Shown here: positions 18,921 to 25,986 of the stretch, one piece after another | How positions within the stretch are numbered: position 1 is the stretch's first letter | Layout: each line of letters starts with the position of its first letter | Origin: VXNE01 sp965200505 | Lineage (GTDB): Bacteria; Pseudomonadota; Gammaproteobacteria; Pseudomonadales; Azotimanducaceae | Direction: 5' to 3' | DNA: 64,000 nt | Assembly (NCBI GenBank): GCA_965200505.1 | Contig: OZ241343.1 | Location: 248,001-312,000, forward strand | Notes under the pieces: model-generated | What the model saw: the letters and a program-made list of their open reading frames with translations, nothing else | Databases searched by the model: none | What the model was told of the DNA's origin: nothing | Position numbers and translations under genes: made by a program

Positions 18921-19325
18921 TCAGTGGGCGCGGTTAGCTGTGGCCACCGCCCGCACCTTGGCAACCAGTTCGTCAAGCGTATCGACGATGAGCCACTCAC
19001 TCACGTCCGCCAACCGCGTCGGCGAATCGATCCGCTCCAACAGGGGCTCCAATGCTTGGGCCTCTCCCCCGAACCGCAACGCCGCCTGACGCATGAGCGC
19101 CAAGCGGTGCGACGCGAGGCCCTGCTCCACACCTTCAGCGCGGCCTTCCGCACGTCGCTCCTCAGCCCAGATCTTCACGTTCTCCTCGAGCCGCGAATGA
19201 AAGTTGTCCAGGCTCGCCATCGTCTTTAGTTCCTCCGCCTTCGCGCCGGCGATTCCCTGTCGCCACAGCGCCCAATCCAGCGTCGTCCGCGCCAAGCCCG
19301 GATCGCCCAGTTCCGGCAACATCCC
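18921..19325 (-). pseudogene. 5'-truncated tandem copy of the Rpn nuclease gene
   Basis: This is a diverged direct repeat of 17669-18117: it encodes the same C-terminal segment (GIAGAKAEELKTMASLDNF through RLADVSEWLIVDTLDELVAKV). It lacks the nuclease domain completely; identity ends abruptly at 19325 after CAGTTCCGGCAACATCCC, where the full gene continues. It also lacks the in-frame block for LAEGMERGMERG. An open frame from an internal ATG at 19322 exists but would make only a tail. The repeat points to recombination or deletion between two ancestral tandem copies. Confidence 0.8.
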
Positions 19326-19377
19326 TGGGCGCTAACGAATCCTCGCTGCCGAGGTTAGGCCACACATCGCTGAACCA

Positions 19378-20057
19378 CTACAGCGCCTTGAACGCTGGTG
19401 ACTTGAAGACGTCGCGCAGCACATTATAGGCCCTATGCGGGGCACGACTAGGATGTCTAAAGTCAATGATCTTGCAGTTATGCCATCTGCCGACGCGAAC
19501 GGGTGTCTTATCGCGTGGGGGTTTGAAGCAACCCGAGAGCTTGAGTTCTAGCCCACAGAACAACGTGGTCAAGGCAGCAGAGGGGACATTCCCCGAAATA
19601 ATCACATCCGGGGCGATGATCTCGATCTGCTTCCGTAGCTCCTCTTGCCACAGTTCCGCAAAGTCGGTAATGACTTTGGGGTTGGAAGTTGAACGTCCGC
19701 TGGTCTTCTTCACGTTGACGATGGCAATGGACTTGAAGGCAGCCAAACGCCCCCCTTGTCTTTGTCCATGTCCTTGAAGGGTGGGAAGCCGTTTAGGATG
19801 CCATACGCCCAACGTGACAACGGAGGCTCGAAACGTTGTCCGCTTTGGCAGAGATTCTTGACCCAGGCACAACGCATGTTGCCGCCCTTATGCCAATTGA
19901 CCTCTTTTGCAAGGCAGAGCACCCGCAACGATGCAGCGTCAAAGTCTTCTTCGCAAAGGATGCCGTCGCGAAACACATTGGAACAGTGCTTTTCCCAAGT
20001 CTCCGCAAAGAGCTCGTCAATCCGCTCGTTCTTCGTCACCCTCGCCGCCTCCACCAT
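19378..20057 (-). pseudogene. Frameshifted gene, possible uracil-DNA-glycosylase-like fold
   Basis: Two frames join into one ~223-residue protein if one G is added to the G6 run at about 19750-19755. Frame one starts at 20057 (MVEAARVTKNERIDELF) and reads to KDMDKDKG; frame two goes on RLAAFKSIAIVNVKKTSG to PAFKAL at 19378. Phrases such as LRVLCLAKEVNWHKGG, IAIVNVKK and IIAPDVIISGNVPSAAL recall uracil-glycosylase-like hypothetical proteins, but I hold that only weakly. GC is clearly lower than in neighbours, which suggests transfer. It sits beside the Rpn duplication. Confidence 0.6.
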
Positions 20058-20110
20058 AGCCGCCCGCTTTGGGCCTGCAGGCTACCACGCGAAACTGCTA
20101 TCCTGCCCCG

Positions 20111-20344
20111 ATGGACGAAGAAACCGTCGTTGACGCCCGCGGTCTGAACTGCCCGATGCCGCTCTTGAAGGCCAAGAAGGCGCTGAATGAATCGCCGCCG
20201 GGGGCGTTGGTGCGTGTTCATGCCACGGACCCTGGGTCCGTGCGGGATTTCGAGGTGTTCGCACGGCAGAGTGGCAACGCGCTTCTGGAATCGAACCAGG
20301 ACGAAGGCAGCTACTCCTACCTCTTGCGCAAGAAGCCAGATTGA
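20111..20344 (+). CDS. tusA: TusA-like sulfur carrier protein
   Basis: 77 residues, the normal TusA/SirA size. The active cysteine lies in the diagnostic DARGLNCPMPLLKAKKALNE, and the fold ends SYSYLLRKK. TusA proteins carry persulfide sulfur from cysteine desulfurase to tRNA thiolation or other sulfur pathways. TATCCT at 20099-20104 ends six bases before the ATG, with no room for a ribosome site, so it may be leaderless. It overlaps the next gene by four bases, making an operon with the AI-2E family transporter. Confidence 0.92.
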   Translation: MDEETVVDARGLNCPMPLLKAKKALNESPPGALVRVHATDPGSVRDFEVFARQSGNALLESNQDEGSYSYLLRKKPD

Positions 20345-21426
20345 CGCCGGTGCGCTTCCTTGAAGTCATCGGCGGTTGGATCAACGATCACTTCTCGAAC
20401 GAGGAGGCGATCTATCTGGTCGTGCTGCTCGGCGTCGCATTCACCGTGCTCATCGCCTTCGGCGCCGTGCTGGCGCCCATCCTCGCCGGTTTCGTGCTGG
20501 CGTTCCTGCTGCAGGCCATCGTCGCCCGCCTGGAACGCTGGCGCGTGCCGCATTTGGTGGCCGTTTGGCTCGTCTTTCTCTTCTTCATCGGCAGCGCCAT
20601 CACCGTGGTGGTGGTGGTGGCACCCCTCTTGTGGGGGCAACTGTCGGATTCGCTGGCGCAGATGCCCGCCGCCATCGACCGCCTGCGGGACGCATTGGCG
20701 AGCCTTGCCGAGGCGCAGCCCGGCCTGTTCTCGCCCGCCTTGGTGGATGGCTGGCTCTCGGCGCTGAACGCACAACTGACGGACTTGGGCGCCACCCTCG
20801 TGCAGGGCTTGGTGGCCCAGGTGCCCAACGTGGTGGCGGTGGTCATCTATCTGATCCTGCTGCCGATTTCCGTTTTCTTCTTCCTGAAGGATCGGCAACG
20901 GCTCACGGCTTGGGTGGTCGCCCTGCTGCCGGACCAGCGCCCGCTCCTGAACCGCGTGGGGCGCGAGATGAACGTGCAGATCGCCAACTATGTGCGCGGC
21001 AAGTTCATGGAAATCCTCATCGTCGGCGGCACGAGCTTCGTCGTGTTCGCGTTGCTCGGCCTCAATTACGCCGCGCTCTTGGGGCTGTTGGTGGGCGTTT
21101 CCGTGTTGGTGCCCTTCCTCGGCGCCGCGGTGGTGACGGTGCCGGTGGCCGCGGTGGCGTTTCTGCAATGGGGCTGGTCGTGGGACTTCGCCATGCTGAT
21201 GGCCGCCTACGGCTTGATACAGGCATTGGACGGCAACGTACTCGTGCCAGTGCTGTTCTCCGAAGCCAATGACTTGCATCCCATCGTCATCATCACCGCG
21301 GTGCTCGCCTTCGGCGGCTTGTGGGGATTTTGGGGACTGTTCTTCGCCATTCCGCTCGCCACCCTCGTGAAAGCCATCTTCGACGCTTGGCCGGGCCGGG
21401 CCACGGCGCCGCAGCCGGAGACGTGA
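20341..21426 (+). CDS. AI-2E (PerM/YdiK) family transporter
   Basis: 361 residues from TTG 20341, which overlaps the tusA stop; GTG at 20350 is an alternative start. The protein has about eight membrane spans with a central soluble segment, and the family landmarks LPISVFFFLKDRQRL, NVQIANYVRGKFMEILIVGG, GLLVGVSVLVPFLGA and LHPIVIITAVLAFGGLWGFWGLFFAIPL. Members export AI-2 or, as in PerM-like proteins, have unknown cargo. It is coupled on both sides: to tusA and to the following P-loop gene, whose GTG overlaps its stop. Confidence 0.9.
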   Translation: MTPVRFLEVIGGWINDHFSNEEAIYLVVLLGVAFTVLIAFGAVLAPILAGFVLAFLLQAIVARLERWRVPHLVAVWLVFLFFIGSAITVVVVVAPLLWGQLSDSLAQMPAAIDRLRDALASLAEAQPGLFSPALVDGWLSALNAQLTDLGATLVQGLVAQVPNVVAVVIYLILLPISVFFFLKDRQRLTAWVVALLPDQRPLLNRVGREMNVQIANYVRGKFMEILIVGGTSFVVFALLGLNYAALLGLLVGVSVLVPFLGAAVVTVPVAAVAFLQWGWSWDFAMLMAAYGLIQALDGNVLVPVLFSEANDLHPIVIITAVLAFGGLWGFWGLFFAIPLATLVKAIFDAWPGRATAPQPET

Positions 21427-22078
21427 CCAAGGGCCCAAGCCACGGGCGGGGGATCCCCGCACCAGCTTCCCAACCCACCACTGATCCGCGGGCGGCGGCG
21501 CGGCAGATCGGCCGCCGCATCCACATCATCGGCATGAGCTCCTCCGGCAAGACGACCCTCGCCGGCCGGCTGGCCAAGGCCCGCGACCTGGCGCTCGTGG
21601 ACTTGGATGCGCTCAATTGGCTGCCCGGCTGGGTGGGGCTCAACGAAACGGACCCACTGGCACTGGAACGGCGCTTCCGCGATGCCACCGCTAGCGAGCG
21701 CTGGGTGACTTCGGGGTCGTATCGCGCCATCGCCCAGCGCGCCTTCTGGGGCGCACACAAACGATCATTTGGCTCGATCTGCCCGTGGGCCTCTGCGTCT
21801 GGCGGATGCTCAAGCGCTCTTGGCGCCGCTGGCGCAGCGGCGAACTGCTGTGGGGCACCAACCGCGAGCGGTTCTGGCCACAACTCATGGTGTGGCGGCA
21901 GGCGGATTCCCTGTTGTGGTGGATCGTCACCCAGCATCGCCGCCGCCGACGGCAAACGTTCGAGGCGATGGCGGACGCGCGCTGGGCGCACATCCGCTTC
22001 GTGCGCTTGGTCGCCCAGCGCGATGTGGAAGCGTTCGCGCAAGCCGTTGAACGTTCCGCCCCAGCGCTCGCGGACTGA
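21423..22078 (+). pseudogene. Frameshifted P-loop nucleotide kinase (topology-modulation/adenylate-kinase-like)
   Basis: The GTG at 21423 overlaps the transporter stop. The first frame has the P-loop HIIGMSSSGKTTLAGRLA and the family pattern VDLDALNWLPGWV...RWVTSGSYRAIAQRAFWGAHK. At about 21762-21765 the frame must shift back by one (as if one A were missing from an AAA run) to continue TIIWLDLPVGLCVWRMLKRSW and end at 22078 with AFAQAVERSAPALAD. Rejoined, it is a ~218-residue AAA_18-like kinase. Either a pseudogene, an assembly error or, less likely, a -1 frameshift site. Confidence 0.75.
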
Positions 22079-22233
22079 ACCCCCCGACAGCACAACTGTG
22101 AAGGATCGATGCCGTTCCCCTTCCCGCGCCCTCCCACCCTTTCCGCCCAATTCCGCACAACGCCTTGAGAGCACTTGCCCGCGGCCTTACCATAGCGGGC
22201 GTTCTCGACCAGCGCTCCAGCTAGGGGGCTGCC

Positions 22234-23112
22234 ATGCTTTGGGGAAGCATCGTCGCGCTGATCACGCCGATGCGGGCGAACGGCGCGGTGGACTGGCCCG
22301 CCCTCGACGCGCTCATCGATTGGCACATCGAATCCGGCACGCACGGCATCGTTCCCGTGGGCACCACCGGCGAATCCGCCACCCTCACGGCCGAAGAACA
22401 CAAGCAGGTGGTGCAGCGCACCATCGAACGCGCAGCGGGACATGTGCCGGTGATCGCCGGCACCGGCGCCAACTCCACCGCGGAGGCCATCGAGTTCACC
22501 GCCGCGGCGGCCGACGCCGGCGCCGACGCCTGCCTGCTCGTCACGCCGTACTACAACAAGCCGCCGCCGGAGGGCCTGTACCAGCACTACAAGGCCATCG
22601 CCGAAGCGGTGGACGTGCCCATCGTGCTCTACAACGTGCCGCCCCGCACTGCCTGCGACATGCAGCCCGACACCGTGGCGCGTTGCGCGGCACTGCCCAA
22701 CGTCATTGGGCTGAAGGAAGCCTGCGGCGACGCCGAGCGGGTGGCCGCCGTGCTGGATGCCGTGACCGAGGACAGCTTTCGCGTGGTGTCCGGCGAGGAC
22801 GCGCAGACCCTGAGGATGATGGAGTTGGGCGCGACCGGCACCATTTCCGTCACGGCCAACGTGTTGCCGAAGCAGATGGCGGAGTTCTGCACGGCGTTCC
22901 TCGAAGGCGACTTGGCGCGGGCGCGGGCGCTCGACGCGCGCTTGCAGCCGATCCACGAAGTGCTCTTCGTCGAGACGAGCCCCATCCCGACGAAGTGGGC
23001 CTTGCACCTGCTGGGCCGGGTCGATACCGGCATCCGGCTGCCGCTGGTGCCACTGTCCGCCGCCCGCATTGGCGAATTGCGCTCACGACTAGAGGGCGTC
23101 GGGGCACTGTGA
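22234..23112 (+). CDS. dapA: 4-hydroxy-tetrahydrodipicolinate synthase
   Basis: 292 residues, exact family length. GTTGES in the pyruvate site, LLVTPYYNKPPPEGLYQHY, the catalytic tyrosine in LYNVPPRTACDM and the Schiff-base lysine in VIGLKEACGD are all present, as is GEDAQTLRMMELGATGTISVTAN. It condenses pyruvate with aspartate semialdehyde, the first committed step to lysine and meso-diaminopimelate for peptidoglycan. AGCTAGGGGGC just before the ATG is a plausible ribosome site. The bamC gene overlaps its stop by four bases, the classic gammaproteobacterial dapA-bamC arrangement. Confidence 0.97.
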   Translation: MLWGSIVALITPMRANGAVDWPALDALIDWHIESGTHGIVPVGTTGESATLTAEEHKQVVQRTIERAAGHVPVIAGTGANSTAEAIEFTAAAADAGADACLLVTPYYNKPPPEGLYQHYKAIAEAVDVPIVLYNVPPRTACDMQPDTVARCAALPNVIGLKEACGDAERVAAVLDAVTEDSFRVVSGEDAQTLRMMELGATGTISVTANVLPKQMAEFCTAFLEGDLARARALDARLQPIHEVLFVETSPIPTKWALHLLGRVDTGIRLPLVPLSAARIGELRSRLEGVGAL

Positions 23113-24188
23113 GCGTCCAACGCCTCGCCGCCATCGTGACGCTTGCCGGCATGGTCGCCGGCTGCGCATGGTTCAGCGACGATTCGGGGCTGGTGCGCGA
23201 CACCTCCGACGACTACCTCGAAGCGCGTCAAGCGCCGCCCTTGGTCATCCCGGAGGACATCGAAGCCTCGCCGGTCGAGGACACTTGGGCCATCCCGGAG
23301 ATCGACCAGAAGCCCTTGGCGCGGCTCTTTCCCGGGCGGGCACCGCGGCCGGACGCCATCTTCGGCGCGGACGACGATGCCGTGAAGATCCAGAAGCTGG
23401 CCGGGCGGCAGTGGCTGGTGATGGCCGGCGAGCCTTCCACCATTTGGCCGGTGGTGAAGCAGTTCCTCGCGGACAACGGCATCGCCGCGGCCGCCGAGTT
23501 CCCCGCCGACGGGCGCATTGACGGCGAGTGGCTAGCCATCGCGGACGAGGACTACCGCGACGTGGTGCGCACCGCGCTGCGCGAAGGTGCCGGCACCCCG
23601 CGGCGCACACGCATCCGCTTCAAGTTGGAACACGGCATTCGCCAGGGTTCCTCCGAGTTGCATGTGCGCTACGAGCACGACATGGCGCCATCCGAAGCAT
23701 GGCCGGATGGCTCCCCATCGGCGCCCGTCGAGGAGAAGCTGCTGCACGAGTTCGGCGCTTACTACGGCGCCGGCATCGCCACCGAGTCCGTGTCGATGGT
23801 GGCCCTCGACATCGCCAGCGAACGCAAGGCCATCGTGGAACGCGACGCCGAAGGCCATCCGGTGCTGCGTCTCAACGTCGATTTCGAGCGGGCATGGGCA
23901 GTGATCGGCCAAGCCTTGCAACGCGCCGAGGTGACGGTGAAGGAGCTGGAGCGCAACGCCGGCACCTTCCACGTGGAAATAGACTCGCGGCAATTGACGG
24001 GCAAGGCGCCGTCCTTGTTCTCGCGCATCCTGCCGGGCGACGGCCGCGCCCGGATGGCGGCGTTCCACATCCGCATCGCCGGCCGCGGCGATTCCCAGCT
24101 GGTACGGGTGTTCGAGCCGCAGGGGCGGCCGGCATCGCAAGAAGTGAGCCAACAGATTTTGGTCATGCTGCGTGAGTTCGCCGCCTGA
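23109..24188 (+). CDS. bamC: Outer-membrane assembly lipoprotein BamC
   Basis: 359 residues, GTG start overlapping the dapA stop. The lipoprotein signal ends LAGMVAGCAWF with the lipidated cysteine near residue 18. The N-terminal linker contains RDTSDDYLEARQAPPLVIPE, the BamD-binding unstructured segment, followed by two helix-grip domains (GRQWLVMAGEPSTIWPVVKQFLADNG and LRLNVDFERAWAVIGQALQRAEV). BamC is a component of the BAM complex that inserts beta-barrel proteins. The C-terminus overlaps the next gene by 17 bases, so the order dapA-bamC-MBL hydrolase is translationally coupled. Confidence 0.92.
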   Translation: MSVQRLAAIVTLAGMVAGCAWFSDDSGLVRDTSDDYLEARQAPPLVIPEDIEASPVEDTWAIPEIDQKPLARLFPGRAPRPDAIFGADDDAVKIQKLAGRQWLVMAGEPSTIWPVVKQFLADNGIAAAAEFPADGRIDGEWLAIADEDYRDVVRTALREGAGTPRRTRIRFKLEHGIRQGSSELHVRYEHDMAPSEAWPDGSPSAPVEEKLLHEFGAYYGAGIATESVSMVALDIASERKAIVERDAEGHPVLRLNVDFERAWAVIGQALQRAEVTVKELERNAGTFHVEIDSRQLTGKAPSLFSRILPGDGRARMAAFHIRIAGRGDSQLVRVFEPQGRPASQEVSQQILVMLREFAA

Positions 24189-25023
24189 CGTCGGCGCCGC
24201 GGATGGCGACGGCGGCGAGGCATCCGACAGGCGCTTGAGATTCGCCTCCCTAGGTTCCGGCAGCGGTGGCAACGGCACCCTCGTCGCCTACGGTGACAGC
24301 TTGGTGCTCATCGACTGCGGCTTCGGCTTGAAGGATGCCTGGGCGCGGCTCACGCGCTTGGGTGTGACGCCGGAGCAACTCACCGCCATCTTCGTCACCC
24401 ACGAGCACACGGACCACGCGAGCGGCGTCACCGCGCTGGCACACCGCTTCCGCAAGCCGGTGCATCTCTCCCACGGCACGCTTCGAGCGCTGCCGAAACT
24501 GGACCCCGCCCTCGCCCACCCATTCCTGAGCGGCGCCAAGTTCCCCTTGGGCGAGGCCAGCGTGCAGGCCGTCACCGTGCCCCACGATGCCCGCGAGCCG
24601 ACGCAGTTCGTGTTCCGGCATGAGGGCGCGCAGCTCGGCGTGTTGACGGACACCGGCGCCATCACGCCGCACATCCGCGAGTGCTTCCAAGGCTGTACGG
24701 CGCTGTTCCTTGAAAGCAACCATGACCGCGGGATGCTGTTCAGGGGAGACTACCCGCTACGGTTGAAACGCCGCATCGCAAGCGACCACGGACACCTCTC
24801 CAACGAGCAGGCGGCCGAGTTCCTGAGCGAGCTCACGCGCCACGGCTTGAGCCAAGCCGTCATCGGCCACGTCAGCCAGCAAAACAACAGCGCGGAGCGG
24901 CTCACGGCCGTGTTCGCGCCGTTTCGGGAGCGTTTGCGCGAGTTGCGCTTCGCCGAGCAGGACGCCGGCATGGGCTGGATGGAAGTGCCGGCGCCAACGG
25001 CATCCCACGCCGTTTCAAGCTAA
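24172..25023 (+). CDS. Metallo-beta-lactamase fold hydrolase, YycJ-like
   Basis: 283 residues from a GTG inside the bamC end. The metal motif HEHTDHASG (HxHxDH) is intact, with later ligands in TVPHDAREP, GVLTDTGAITPH and ESNHDRGML and the terminal VIGHVSQQNNS, the set typical of YycJ/WalJ-type phosphodiesterase-like hydrolases of the MBL superfamily. In studied relatives the enzyme is a DNA exonuclease or works in cell-wall coordination; its role here is open. It overlaps bamC and is followed after 26 bases by the SPOR gene. Confidence 0.9.
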   Translation: MSSPPDVGAADGDGGEASDRRLRFASLGSGSGGNGTLVAYGDSLVLIDCGFGLKDAWARLTRLGVTPEQLTAIFVTHEHTDHASGVTALAHRFRKPVHLSHGTLRALPKLDPALAHPFLSGAKFPLGEASVQAVTVPHDAREPTQFVFRHEGAQLGVLTDTGAITPHIRECFQGCTALFLESNHDRGMLFRGDYPLRLKRRIASDHGHLSNEQAAEFLSELTRHGLSQAVIGHVSQQNNSAERLTAVFAPFRERLRELRFAEQDAGMGWMEVPAPTASHAVSS

Positions 25024-25049
25024 ACTGCGCCTTTCGCCACGGAACGCGC

Positions 25050-25985
25050 ATGTCCCGTCCATCGCGCCTCGCCCTCGTCGCCTTGTTGGCCGCAACCGTT
25101 CCGGCGGCCGGTCAAGACGACTTTTGGATTTCCGTCGGGAGCTTCAAGTCCTTCGACGCGGCGCAACGCCTGCAGGCCAAGGCGGCGCTGACCTTGGCTG
25201 AACCGGTGCAGATGCTGCCGGCCGAAGTGGCTGGCCGCAACGTGTTTCGGGTGGTCGGCGGCCCTTACGAGAGCCGCGCCGCCGCGGCCGAACATGCCCG
25301 CAACGCGCAGACCAGCGGCTATCCGGACGCTTGGGTGTTACGGGCGCCCAGCTTCGCCACCGCCGCCGCCCCATCCCCCGGTTTGGAAGCGCTGCCCGAT
25401 TTTGATGGTGATGTCGCCGCCCTCGACGCTGTAGGCGATGGTGGCAGCGCACCGCCGGATGCCGCGCCAACGCGGATCACCGAGGCGGTGGACGATGGCT
25501 TGGCGGGTGCCAACAGCGTGGATTTGGCGCTGGACATCGACGTCACGCTGGGTGACGAGGCCGGCATTGACGCGATGCTCGCCGAAGGTTCCGGCCTTGA
25601 CGCAACGTTCGCCGAGGACGCCGGCATTGATGCGGCACTCGCCGAAGATGCCGCGTTGGATCTGGATTTCGACGAATTGGCGAACTTCGACGACTTCGCA
25701 AGCCTCGCCGCCCTAGACGACTTTGACGATTTCGACGACCTTGGGAACTTGGCGACCACACCACCCACGACACGCTCGGCGCGACAACCGTCGTTCATCG
25801 AAACCACGGAAGAACCCGCTTGGGAAGCGCCGCCCGGGTTCACGCTGCATCGTCTGCCTGGCCCCGGCGACGGCACCGCCGGCCGCTCGTTTCCCGACCA
25901 ACCGGCCGGGCGGGATGGCGGCGGTGGCGTGATGTGCAAACTGATCGGCTGGCTGCCCTTCGTCAAATCCTGCGACGACCGCTGA
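25050..25985 (+). CDS. Secreted SPOR-like protein with acidic repeats
   Basis: 311 residues. A signal peptide (MSRPSRLALVALLAATVPAA) leads into a SPOR-like domain at about 24-97 (DDFWISVGSFKSFDAAQRLQ through AQTSGYPDAWVLRA), which in other proteins binds denuded septal peptidoglycan. Residues 171-210 are four ten-residue repeats of the form AGIDAALAED, continuing into very acidic FDDF/LDDFDDFDD stretches. The C-terminus is short and has two cysteines. I know no exact family for the repeat part. TAAACT precedes it by about 25 bases. The downstream gene starts one base after its stop, so they are coupled. Confidence 0.75.
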   Translation: MSRPSRLALVALLAATVPAAGQDDFWISVGSFKSFDAAQRLQAKAALTLAEPVQMLPAEVAGRNVFRVVGGPYESRAAAAEHARNAQTSGYPDAWVLRAPSFATAAAPSPGLEALPDFDGDVAALDAVGDGGSAPPDAAPTRITEAVDDGLAGANSVDLALDIDVTLGDEAGIDAMLAEGSGLDATFAEDAGIDAALAEDAALDLDFDELANFDDFASLAALDDFDDFDDLGNLATTPPTTRSARQPSFIETTEEPAWEAPPGFTLHRLPGPGDGTAGRSFPDQPAGRDGGGGVMCKLIGWLPFVKSCDDR

Positions 25986-25986
25986 A

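Noticed and set aside
18921..19322. Independent 133-residue protein gene
   Set aside because: It is a 5'-truncated copy of the Rpn gene tail starting at an internal Met codon; no promoter or ribosome site is seen.
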